A stretch of DNA of 14,223 nucleotides, from contig DAOVRJ010000035.1 in the NCBI GenBank assembly GCA_030628225.1, positions 1 through 14,223 of the forward strand, read 5' to 3'. The DNA comes from Candidatus Zixiibacteriota bacterium. Its GTDB lineage: Bacteria; SM23-81. Position numbers and translations under genes: made by a program. The notes beneath the pieces were generated by a model. The model did no database searches and had not been told where the DNA came from. It worked only from the letters and a program-made list of their open reading frames with translations. Positions 6,926 through 14,118 of this stretch are shown in pieces (the stretch's first letter is position 1; each line of letters opens with the position of its first letter).

Positions 6926-8266
6926 CTACGTCCCACTCACCATCATCTCGGCCACGCGGAACGTCGGACACACGGTACGCCGGTCGAAGATCAGGTCCTT
7001 GCCCACGGCATCGATGTTCTTGAGCATGTCCAGCATATTAGCGGCGATGGTCACCCTGGCCACGGGCTGGGCCGGCTCGCCGTCTGTGATCCACACGCCG
7101 GTGGCCCCCACAGAGAAATCGCCGGTGACCACGTTGGCGGCCTGGCCGATGGTGCTCATGACATAAAAGCCGTTCTTGACGCTGCTGATGATCTCCTTGG
7201 GGGATATCTGGCCCTTCTGCAAATAGAAGTTGGACGTCCCGATGCCCGGGCGGCGCTCATAGGACCCCCGCCGGGCGCTCCCCGTGGAGACGGTCCCGGC
7301 CTTCTTGGCCGTGGAGGTGTCGTACAGATAGCCCTTGAGCACCCCCTTGTCCACGATAACCTTGGTCTGTGACGGCACCCCCTCATCGTCCACCGACGCG
7401 CTGCCCAACCCCTTGTTTAGCAGACCGTCGTCCAGGATGGTCACCAGGTCGGAGCCGATCTTCTGGTCCACCATATCCACCAGGAAAGATGACTTTTTGT
7501 AAACCGTGTCGCCGTTGATAGCCCCGGCAATGCCCCGCAGGAAGGTTACTCCCGCCCGGGAATCGAAGACCACCGGGGCCGCCTGGGTGGACACCGGCTT
7601 GGCGCCCAGCACGGCCACGGCCCGTTTGACGGCCGTATCGGCCAGCTCCCCAAGGCCGGGCAGGTCCTTGAAGGACCGGGCGTACGAGTACCCCCAGCCG
7701 CTGCGCTGGTCGTTATTGCCCTCGGCCACCACACCAATCCCGAAATCACACCAGGAGTCCTTGTAGGAATGGACCAATCCGTGGCTGTTGGCAATAGTCG
7801 TCTCCCCCACTACGTTGGTGATCCAGGAATTGTCTATCTTGACCACCAGCGGGTGCTTGGCCAGAGCTACTCGCTCTATCTCCTGGATGAGGTGGATCCG
7901 CTCCTCCATGGACATGTCGAACATCTCCGGGTCGTAGATATGCAGGTCGCGGAGCTCCATCTGGCTGGGTTGTGGAAAGACATTGAACTCGTCCGCGGTG
8001 GCCTCGGCGGCCAGGGCCACGCCCTTTTTGACCAGAGTGTCCAGTGCCGCCGCGGAGAAATCCGTGGAGCAGACGAAGGACATCTTCCCATCGATGACGA
8101 TGCGCAGGCCAACGCCCTTGGATGTGGCCTGGTTCATGATCTCCACCTTTAGGTCGCGATTCTCCACATACAGCTCCTGGCCGGTGCTGACGAAGGCCTC
8201 CGCAGCCGTAGCCCCGGCCTTCAGGGCCTTTTCCACTGTTTTTTGCGCCAAATCCTCGTATGCCAT
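6926..8266 (-). CDS. pmbA: PmbA/TldE-like subunit of the TldD-TldE peptidase
   Basis: This 446-residue protein has the TldD/PmbA fold but no HEXXXH motif, which marks it as the PmbA (TldE) partner. Known TldD-TldE heterodimers are cytoplasmic proteases that finish maturation of modified peptides (for example microcin B17) and degrade unfolded peptides entering their cavity. Family features seen: the N-terminal ALKAGATAAEAFVS helix, KGVGLRIVIDGKMSFV, IGSDLVTILDDG, SVDDEGVPSQ, and the C-terminal VTGDFSVGATGVWITDGEP. ATG 8266 has AGGTGGAGA (8271-8279) upstream. It begins directly in the domain with no signal peptide, and the 58-nt gap to the tldD stop leaves no room for one. It is the second gene after tldD and ends at the bidirectional terminator. 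The GC-rich codon use matches the rest of the right half. Confidence 0.93.
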   Translation of the reverse strand: MAYEDLAQKTVEKALKAGATAAEAFVSTGQELYVENRDLKVEIMNQATSKGVGLRIVIDGKMSFVCSTDFSAAALDTLVKKGVALAAEATADEFNVFPQPSQMELRDLHIYDPEMFDMSMEERIHLIQEIERVALAKHPLVVKIDNSWITNVVGETTIANSHGLVHSYKDSWCDFGIGVVAEGNNDQRSGWGYSYARSFKDLPGLGELADTAVKRAVAVLGAKPVSTQAAPVVFDSRAGVTFLRGIAGAINGDTVYKKSSFLVDMVDQKIGSDLVTILDDGLLNKGLGSASVDDEGVPSQTKVIVDKGVLKGYLYDTSTAKKAGTVSTGSARRGSYERRPGIGTSNFYLQKGQISPKEIISSVKNGFYVMSTIGQAANVVTGDFSVGATGVWITDGEPAQPVARVTIAANMLDMLKNIDAVGKDLIFDRRTVCPTFRVAEMMVSGT

Positions 8267-8324
8267 TTTATCTCCACCTGACTGATTGACGTTGGCTTAA
8301 TCTCCTTATAGACTCGGCCCGAAC

Positions 8325-9872
8325 CTAGACCTTCGTGCCTCCCACGGTTATGGCCGAGATGCGGAATTCCGGTGCCCCCTCGGTCACGGCGGCTGTCTGG
8401 CCGGCCTTGCCGCAGAATCCCAGGGTGAAGTCCAGGTTGGGGCCCACCCGGTCGATCTTCTGCATCACCTCCGGCCCGTTGCCGATGAGGATGGCGTCGC
8501 GCACGGGATAGGTGACCTTGCCCTTCTCGATCCGGTAACCCTCGCTGACCCGGAAGACGAACTCCCCGGTCATGGTGTGCACCTGCCCCCCGCTGATACC
8601 TTTGACCAGCAAACCGCTGTCCACTGTGTGGATCATCTCCTGGGGGTCGTCATGGCCAGGGGCCAAAAAGGTGTTGGTCATCCGCGGGATGGGCATATCC
8701 CGGAAACTCTCCCGACGGCCGTTTCCGGTGGATTCGACCTTCAACTGCATGGCGCTGAGGTTGTCGTGCATGAACCTCTTGAGAATGCCCTTCTCGATGA
8801 GCACTTTCCGCTGACCGGGCGTTCCCTCATCGTCTATGGTCAGGCTGCCCCGCTTGCCCATCAGGGTGGCGTCGTCCAGCACGGTGATCAGATCAGAGCC
8901 CACCCGCTGACCCAGCTTGTCGGAGTAGTGGGAGAGCTTCTTGAAGATCCCGTCGCCCTCCAGGCCATGGCCGATGGACTCGTGGAACATGGTTCCGCCC
9001 CTGCCGGCGGCGAGGACCACGGGCATCTGTCCCGAGGGAGCCTCCCTGGCGGCCAGCATGTCCACAGCCTGGCGGGCCGCTTCCCTGGCCATGTCCTCGG
9101 GCGTGTTCTCGGCGAAGAAATCATATCCCACGCGTCCGCCCATAGACTTGAAACCTCTCTGACGGATGCCCCCCTCCTGGGCCACCACGCTGGCCATCAT
9201 CCAGCACTGCGGGGAGCGATCCTGGGCCCATAGCCCTCGGGAATTGGCCACCACGATGTCCCGAAACTGGTCGTAATACACGATGCGCACCTGGGCCACC
9301 CGGGAGTCGTAATCCCGGGCCGTCCTGTTGGCCCGCCAGGCCAAAGCTGCCTTCTGGCTCTCGGGCACACCATCCAGCGGCTCTCGGGTCCGCCAGTATT
9401 TATCCGGCCTGTCCCCGGACCTGAGATCCTTGCGGGCCGGTCCGGCGGTGCCGGAGGCGATATAGGCGGCCACTGCGGCTGTTTCTTTCAGCTTCTCCAT
9501 GCTCAGATCGTCGGAATGGGCGTAACCGCTTTTACCGTCGGCGATGACCCGGATGCCCACTCCCTGCCGGATCTTATACTCGATATTCTTCAGCTTATCC
9601 TCTTCCAGATTCACCCGGGTGTACACCCTGCGTTCGGCGAAGATCTCAGCGTAATCTCCCCCGCGATTCAGGGCCATCTCCAGCAATTGCTCCAGATCTC
9701 TCCGGCCCAGATCGCGAATTGACATAACCTCACCCCCGGAGGCCTCGGCCACAGACCCCAATACTCCCCTCAGGATCATGGGCGAGGCAACCAGGATAAC
9801 ACCGCCCTGAGCGCCCTTTTTGAGGAATTCCCGGCGGGGGATTTTTTTGCCCTGAAGACGCTTTTTTCGCAT
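8325..9872 (-). CDS. tldD: TldD-like zinc metallopeptidase with Tat signal peptide
   Basis: A 515-residue TldD with the zinc motif HESIGH (His297, Glu298, His302) and Cys487 in GFCGKAGQ, matching the HEXXXH plus distant Cys ligand of E. coli TldD; IDDEGTPGQ is also typical. The N-terminus IPRREFLKKG with Arg13-Arg14, a hydrophobic stretch (VILVASPMIL) and an Ala-rich end is a twin-arginine signal, so the folded enzyme should be exported, unlike E. coli TldD. The ATG at 9872 is chosen because AAAGGAG (9879-9885) lies 6 nt upstream and the Tat motif then sits near the N-terminus; the frame stays open to 10010, but that extension is unrelated sequence without a ribosome-binding site. Without the signal the length is about 475, normal for the family. 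It is co-oriented with pmbA and probably forms an operon with it. Confidence 0.93.
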   Translation of the reverse strand: MRKKRLQGKKIPRREFLKKGAQGGVILVASPMILRGVLGSVAEASGGEVMSIRDLGRRDLEQLLEMALNRGGDYAEIFAERRVYTRVNLEEDKLKNIEYKIRQGVGIRVIADGKSGYAHSDDLSMEKLKETAAVAAYIASGTAGPARKDLRSGDRPDKYWRTREPLDGVPESQKAALAWRANRTARDYDSRVAQVRIVYYDQFRDIVVANSRGLWAQDRSPQCWMMASVVAQEGGIRQRGFKSMGGRVGYDFFAENTPEDMAREAARQAVDMLAAREAPSGQMPVVLAAGRGGTMFHESIGHGLEGDGIFKKLSHYSDKLGQRVGSDLITVLDDATLMGKRGSLTIDDEGTPGQRKVLIEKGILKRFMHDNLSAMQLKVESTGNGRRESFRDMPIPRMTNTFLAPGHDDPQEMIHTVDSGLLVKGISGGQVHTMTGEFVFRVSEGYRIEKGKVTYPVRDAILIGNGPEVMQKIDRVGPNLDFTLGFCGKAGQTAAVTEGAPEFRISAITVGGTKV

Positions 9873-10014
9873 ATGAGACTCCTTTACAATGCATCCACCA
9901 CTCTTTTTAAGATGGCGATGCTCATCATGTATCACATATCGATGCTCGAGGCTCGTATTGAGACCGGATGCTGGCGAAAAGCAGACGGTTCGCCCATCCT
10001 TCATGGTCACGATA

Positions 10015-10048
10015 ATTCAGATCTGAATACCTTTCATAAAAGAAAGGT
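10015..10048 (-). promoter_or_regulatory. Perfect 14-bp palindrome next to a 7-bp inverted repeat upstream of tldD
   Basis: ATTCAGATCTGAAT (10015-10028) is a perfect palindrome. It abuts ACCTTTC (10029-10035) / GAAAGGT (10042-10048), a perfect inverted repeat with a 6-nt loop. The pair lies between the lamin-tail gene terminator and tldD, about 140 nt before the tldD start. It may be an operator for a dimeric regulator or part of a leader hairpin. I could not identify a convincing -35/-10 pair around it. Confidence 0.4.
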
Positions 10049-10067
10049 CGAGCCATCCCAAGAATAC

Positions 10068-10100
10068 AAAAAAACCGCAGAGAAACACACCTCTCTGCGG
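10068..10100 (-). terminator. Intrinsic terminator of the lamin-tail gene
   Basis: Read on the minus strand, a 9-bp stem (CCGCAGAGA with TCTCTGCGG, 10075-10083 and 10092-10100) and 8-nt loop are followed directly by seven T (10068-10074). It begins about 30 nt after the stop at 10131 and should separate this gene from tldD. Confidence 0.92.
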
Positions 10101-10130
10101 CTCAATTTTCTCGATCTTACATGCCTTTCC

Positions 10131-10790
10131 TCAACGGAACAACAGCTTGATCTTGCTCCAGGTTGACCTTTGAGTCACCGGCGCACTCTGATTGGAAGCC
10201 CCTGGAGTGGGATGGGCGAACTGAATGAAATCGGTTGCCGGATCGTCCGTGTCGTGCCCGTTGGGATTTCGACCCAGGCTGTACCCCTGTGGGACACCGG
10301 GCGCTGCCCCACTCCCTATCTCCCCACCATCTCCGTACCACATAACGTCCACATCTTTCTGTCCATCCGCCGACAGGTGAAGATCATCCCCTTCCTGGCC
10401 CAGGCTCAACTGGGGATAATCCTGGCCATAGTCCAAAACCTGGACCCCTGCGGGCACTGTCCAATGGCCGGCAAAATACTCCCCGTCGTGATCCTTGCTG
10501 TCGTCCAGATCGTTGACCAGCAGCAGATATCCGCCGGCAGGAACGATGGTCCCCTCTGGAAAGATCAGATCGCGGCTTTTGGAAAAACCCATCAGGGGAT
10601 GGTTGGCCAAAATCCAGCCGCCGATGTCTATGTCCTCAACACCTGGATTATACAGCTCAATCCACTGCAGGTCGTCATCGCCATCAGCACTCGGATGATA
10701 CATGATTTCGTTGATGACCACATCAGCGCCGCAGATACCGACGGTGAAGACTAAGCTGGTTATGACAAACAGTGACAGCAGTCTTCTCAT
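10131..10790 (-). CDS. Secreted lamin-tail-domain (LTD) protein
   Basis: This 219-residue protein has a Sec signal peptide (MRRLLSLFVITSLVF..., likely cut after Ala22). The rest is mostly one lamin-tail domain: VVINEIMYHPSADGDDDLQWIELYNPG opens it (residues 24-50), IDIGGWIL and GGYLLLVND follow, and the typical closing TPGASN lies near 200. Bacterial LTDs are secreted beta-sandwich modules, often on surface proteins or extracellular nucleases; here it stands almost alone, with only a short basic tail (STWSKIKLLFR) and no sorting domain. The ATG at 10790 is preferred over one at 10814 because GGGAGGTGA lies 8 nt upstream of it. It has its own consensus promoter (10852-10880) and terminator, so it is monocistronic. 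Role unknown; binding or adhesion is a guess from the fold. Confidence 0.88.
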   Translation of the reverse strand: MRRLLSLFVITSLVFTVGICGADVVINEIMYHPSADGDDDLQWIELYNPGVEDIDIGGWILANHPLMGFSKSRDLIFPEGTIVPAGGYLLLVNDLDDSKDHDGEYFAGHWTVPAGVQVLDYGQDYPQLSLGQEGDDLHLSADGQKDVDVMWYGDGGEIGSGAAPGVPQGYSLGRNPNGHDTDDPATDFIQFAHPTPGASNQSAPVTQRSTWSKIKLLFR

Positions 10791-10848
10791 GACGCTGTTC
10801 ACCTCCCGGGGCATTCTTTTTCCGGTGGCTTCATGGTTTCAGAATCGT

Positions 10849-10980
10849 TCAAATATACCCATGGGATGTGTGGATGTCAAGGGTTTTTGTGAGGTTTTTA
10901 GAAGTTCGGGATTCGGCGATCGCCTCGGCCAGCTTTTTGGTGTTTCCCGTGCGCGAATAATACATCACCAGTACTTGCAT
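10849..10980 (-). pseudogene. Truncated 5' end of a flavodoxin gene
   Basis: The open frame is 43 codons. The first 23 residues, MQVLVMYYSRTGNTKKLAEA then IAE, are a good flavodoxin N-terminus: beta-strand 1, the FMN phosphate loop S9-R-T-G-N-T14 and the start of helix 1. Similarity then stops near 10911, and the rest of the frame runs through the next gene's promoter to a TGA. A whole flavodoxin needs about 140-160 residues, and the remainder is not in the 100 nt before the lamin-tail gene. A proper Shine-Dalgarno AGAGGTGA (10987-10994) still precedes the ATG. The likeliest reading is a deletion remnant; a translated small leader peptide is a less likely alternative. Confidence 0.7.
10852..10880 (-). 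promoter_or_regulatory. Strong sigma70-type promoter of the lamin-tail gene
   Basis: TTGACA (10880-10875), exactly 17 nt, then TATATT (10857-10852, one mismatch to TATAAT), pointing at the gene starting at 10790. Initiation near 10845 would give a leader of roughly 55 nt. The boxes lie within the out-of-place 3' part of the flavodoxin remnant. Confidence 0.8.
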
Positions 10981-11050
10981 GGCTTTTCACCTCTATTTTT
11001 GTGTCATCGAGTACGAGATCTCTGACGCAAAGTCCTTCCAGAAAAGGAGA

Positions 11051-11075
11051 AGCCCGATCTCTCACAAACCGGGCT
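11051..11075 (-). terminator. Second, weaker terminator-like hairpin
   Basis: AGCCCG (11051-11056) pairs with CGGGCT (11070-11075) around a 13-nt loop. On the minus strand it is followed by TCTCCTTTT, an interrupted T-tract. It sits just downstream of the main terminator of the nucleotidase gene and may act as a back-up. Confidence 0.5.
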
Positions 11076-11083
11076 CATCATGC

Positions 11084-11114
11084 AAAAAAAGACAGCGGCC
11101 AGGGAGACCGCTGT
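11084..11114 (-). terminator. Intrinsic terminator of the envelope operon
   Basis: ACAGCGG (11092-11098) and CCGCTGT (11108-11114) form a 7-bp stem with a 9-nt loop, followed on the minus strand by C and seven T (11084-11090). It begins about 20 nt after the nucleotidase stop at 11133. A partial T-run on the other side (TTCTTTT) could give some activity on the plus strand. Confidence 0.9.
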
Positions 11115-11132
11115 TCTTTTCCGCAAATTATT

Positions 11133-12818
11133 TCACGAGCTGCCCAGGGCTCGCCGGAGATCCGGGTCCATCTCGGCGGTGTTGTCCTCCGTCCAGCGCT
11201 GATCAATGCGCGGGCTGATCGGGCTGTGCTCCTTGATATAGACAGCCACCATATCCCTGGTCATAGTGCCAGTGTAATAGATATCCTCCTGAGGCACGGT
11301 CTTCAAAATACTGAGGCCGATATTGCCCTGGGCGATATAATCAGAAGTGGCCACCCGATAGATCTTATTCGGATCCAGAGTCTGACCTCCGACCTCGAAG
11401 GTGGTGATCCGGTCCATATCGGGCCTGCGGCGGCTGAAAACGATCCTGGCCCCGGACATGATCACTCCCGCGCGCCGGCCCTTGACCCGAATCTCCATGA
11501 TCTTTTTCAAAAACTCCCCGGTCATGCTGATCACCACCACTCGATTGCCGAAGGGCAACACGTTGAAGATATCCCGGGGGGTGATCTCCCCCTCGGTGAT
11601 CTCGGCGCGGATCCCGCCCAGGTTGGTGAAGGCGAAATCGGCTTTGGTTCTCTCCCTCACGGCATCCATCGTTAACAAACCCATTATGTTGGTGGCTGCA
11701 TCTCCCCGGTGCAAGGTCACCAGGGTCCGGCCGATGGGCTCATCCATCCCCTTCTCGGCATCGGCGATGAGAGAATCGACCTTCACGCACACATCGGCCA
11801 GGGGACAGAACTCATCTTCAAACAGGGTGATCAGACCACCATCCACGCAGGGAAGAGAGTATCCGGAGATGGTTCTGGTCTGCGAATCTATCTCCAGGGT
11901 CACCTGCCCCAAACCGGTGAGGTGACCATAGTTCTGAAAGAGGAGGGTATGATGAGCGGGATGCTCCCAGGGCTCCCGGTAGCCCTTCTCGATGTGTCCG
12001 CAGAACATCAGGTCGATCCCCGGCACCTGATGGGCCAGCTCCATGGCATTCAACCGCCAGGTCTTTTTCTCACCGCGGGCCTCACGATTCATGATCTCCG
12101 CCCACCCCTCATCAGCATAATAGGGAATGCCCACGTGAACCACGGCGATAACCAGATCGGCCCCCTTATCCCGCACCTCCTTGACGTATTTTTCCATCAC
12201 CGGAGCAACCGGCAGAAACTTTACTCCCTCGACGTTCTCAGGAAAGCTATAGGCCGGGGTGTCGGCGGTGGTGACCCCGATGATGGCCACCTTCAATCCG
12301 CACACCTCCTTGATAATGTACGGCTTGGCGTAATCGATCTGCTTTCCGGTCTTGGCATCCAGGGTGTTGGCACTGAGCATGGGGAAGTTGGCCAGCTTGC
12401 TCAGCCGGCGCAGATTCTCCACCCCCTCGTCATACTCGTGATTGCCGATGGCCATGGCATCGTAGCCCAACAGGTTCATGGCCTCTATGACCGCCTTGCC
12501 CTTTGTTAAAGTACCCACCGGGGTCCCCTGAAAGCAATCTCCGGCATCCAGAAGCAGAAAACCGTGGTTCTTTCTCTCGGCCTGATCGCGGACACAGTGG
12601 ATGTAGCAAGCAGCCGTGGCTACCCCGCCGACGATGGGCGGAAACTCTCTGTTCATAAAGGTGGCTTCCGTCGTGCCTATACCGCCACCGATGTCGTTGG
12701 TATAAACGATGTCGATTCTGATGGGCTCCGGCTCCTCGGCCATGGCCATCCCAAAAGTACAGAAGAGCAAACCGGTAAGCAGAAGCCTCTGTAGATGATT
12801 CCGCATCGTGTTTTTCAT
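11133..12818 (-). CDS. Periplasmic 5'-nucleotidase/UshA-family metallophosphatase with altered metal ligands
   Basis: 561 residues with a Sec signal peptide (LLLTGLLFCTFGMAMA, cut near Ala27). The calcineurin-like domain (about 33-300) shows YTNDIGG (Asp42), LDAGDCFQGTP (Asp94), GNHEYD (Asn126, His127, Asp130), VVHVG (His228) and CGHIEKG (His275). The C-terminal 5'-nucleotidase domain has TNLGGIR (Asn399-Arg404) and LPFGN. In UshA the metal ligands are Asp41, His43, Asp84, Asn116, His217, His252 and Gln254. Here the His43 position is Gly44, and the Gln254 position (His in many relatives) is Glu277, so one metal site is remodelled while the catalytic His-Asp pair remains. The 'GGDG' segment of the C-terminal domain is also changed (QGNIGLS). 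It may be active on another phosphoester or use a different metal. Start 12818 has GTGAGGA upstream, and only 19 nt separate it from the barrel gene before it. Confidence 0.88.
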   Translation of the reverse strand: MKNTMRNHLQRLLLTGLLFCTFGMAMAEEPEPIRIDIVYTNDIGGGIGTTEATFMNREFPPIVGGVATAACYIHCVRDQAERKNHGFLLLDAGDCFQGTPVGTLTKGKAVIEAMNLLGYDAMAIGNHEYDEGVENLRRLSKLANFPMLSANTLDAKTGKQIDYAKPYIIKEVCGLKVAIIGVTTADTPAYSFPENVEGVKFLPVAPVMEKYVKEVRDKGADLVIAVVHVGIPYYADEGWAEIMNREARGEKKTWRLNAMELAHQVPGIDLMFCGHIEKGYREPWEHPAHHTLLFQNYGHLTGLGQVTLEIDSQTRTISGYSLPCVDGGLITLFEDEFCPLADVCVKVDSLIADAEKGMDEPIGRTLVTLHRGDAATNIMGLLTMDAVRERTKADFAFTNLGGIRAEITEGEITPRDIFNVLPFGNRVVVISMTGEFLKKIMEIRVKGRRAGVIMSGARIVFSRRRPDMDRITTFEVGGQTLDPNKIYRVATSDYIAQGNIGLSILKTVPQEDIYYTGTMTRDMVAVYIKEHSPISPRIDQRWTEDNTAEMDPDLRRALGSS

Positions 12819-12837
12819 CTGACAAAATCCTCACAGG

Positions 12838-14091
12838 CTATATTTGATACCCGATGCTGACCATGGCACGCAGCAGAGATTCCTTAACCCTGTCCTTGTC
12901 CGCCCGCTCCACACCACCGTAGTAACCCTCGGGAAACAGATCCTCCTGCCTCCAGGTACTGGTTCCCACCTCTCCACCAAAGTCGATCTGAAACCCCTGA
13001 TAGGAGAAGCCGGTGCCGAAGCTCACTGCCGTGGTGATAATCTCTTTGTCCTGGTAACTCGGCTGATAACGAAAGCCAAAGCGGAAGGGTACACCGACGA
13101 AAAACTTGTGCTCCACACCCGCGGCAAATTGCCAGACATCGTCGAAATCAACAGCCTGGCAAATCTTATCTTCGAATTTAGACCACTGGGTGAACTTAAT
13201 GTCAAAGTTCAGGCGCGTGGTCAGATCGTTGCGCGGCCTAAATTCCACGCCAAAGGCAATGCTGTAAGGATAGGTCAGCTCCAGTGGACGGGAGGAGTCC
13301 GGGGAGGCGATCCCCTTGCCGGAAAACTTGGCCGTACCCTCCAGGTTCGCCTGCGACCGGTACATCAAGCCAAGGCGGACTCTCCTGGACACCTGCGCCG
13401 CTGCCCCCAGGTTGAAGTTCAAGCCATCGCAGTCCAGATCCTGGCGGTCCAGCACTATGATGGTATCTCCGAAAGATCTGCGCTCGAATTGCCCGTCTCC
13501 ATTCAGGAAGTTGAGCGATACCCCTAAGTCCAGCCAGGGTATGACCCGCTCTGCCAGACCAACGGAGACGGCATAGACCCCCTTGCTGTTCTCTATAACG
13601 TTTTTGCCGATGAGCAGATCGCTCTCGTCGCGCACCTCCTCAAAGTAGTCGTAATTCCAGTCGTACAGAGGATAAGCAGCTATGCTCAGAGATGGCATGT
13701 GAGGTTTCTTGAAGGCCTTGACAACCCCGATGGCGTACTTGCTGTATACGTTGGAATTCATGGCGTAAGTGTTGTAGCCCACAAACCCATCGAACGAGTC
13801 ATGGTAGGGAAATGCCCGGTCCTCGTCGGCCTTAACCAGCTGAATGGAGCAAGCGGCTCCAAAGCTCTTGATCTCGGCCAGGCATGCCGGATTGGTGCTC
13901 AGGGCAAGGGCGTTACCCTGGAAGGCCACCCCGGTCCCTCCCATGCCCAGGGATCGGGCGTCCAGGGCACCAGCCTTTTCACCGTAGGGATAGCTAAGGT
14001 AGGTGAAGGCCGCGCCCTCATGGGAAAGAAAACACAGGACCAAAAGCGGGAGCACAAACAGAACCAATCGCCCCTTGAGATGGATCATCAT
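12838..14091 (-). CDS. Outer-membrane beta-barrel protein, PorV/OmpP1-FadL-like
   Basis: This 417-residue protein has a signal peptide (GRLVLFVLPLLVLCFLSHEGAA). The first mature segment, ARSLGMGGTGVAFQGNALAL then STNPACLAEI, is the hallmark N-terminus of PorV/FadL-type barrels in FCB bacteria. The rest is rich in alternating aromatic/polar strands (LGLMYRSQANLEG, SIAFGVEFRPRND, FRFGFRYQP) and ends on a strand, VSIGYQI. Such proteins are transport barrels or shuttle components of surface secretion; which applies here is unclear. I place the start at 14091 because GGAGGT (14098-14103) touches the earlier ATG at 14097 but is 6 nt from this one. It sits 27 nt after another barrel gene's stop and 19 nt before the nucleotidase, so the three probably share a transcript. 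Confidence 0.83.
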   Translation of the reverse strand: MMIHLKGRLVLFVLPLLVLCFLSHEGAAFTYLSYPYGEKAGALDARSLGMGGTGVAFQGNALALSTNPACLAEIKSFGAACSIQLVKADEDRAFPYHDSFDGFVGYNTYAMNSNVYSKYAIGVVKAFKKPHMPSLSIAAYPLYDWNYDYFEEVRDESDLLIGKNVIENSKGVYAVSVGLAERVIPWLDLGVSLNFLNGDGQFERRSFGDTIIVLDRQDLDCDGLNFNLGAAAQVSRRVRLGLMYRSQANLEGTAKFSGKGIASPDSSRPLELTYPYSIAFGVEFRPRNDLTTRLNFDIKFTQWSKFEDKICQAVDFDDVWQFAAGVEHKFFVGVPFRFGFRYQPSYQDKEIITTAVSFGTGFSYQGFQIDFGGEVGTSTWRQEDLFPEGYYGGVERADKDRVKESLLRAMVSIGYQI

Positions 14092-14118
14092 CCTCATACC
14101 TCCAGATTCACTGTATCA

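Noticed and set aside
9873-10010. N-terminal extension of TldD by 46 codons
   Set aside because: The extension has no ribosome-binding site and would bury the Tat signal, whereas the ATG at 9872 has AAAGGAG and puts the twin arginines at residues 13-14.
11001-12509. Long plus-strand open frames opposite the nucleotidase gene
   Set aside because: They are antisense to a clear GC-rich gene, have His/Pro/Gly-rich low-complexity translations, and no ribosome-binding sites.
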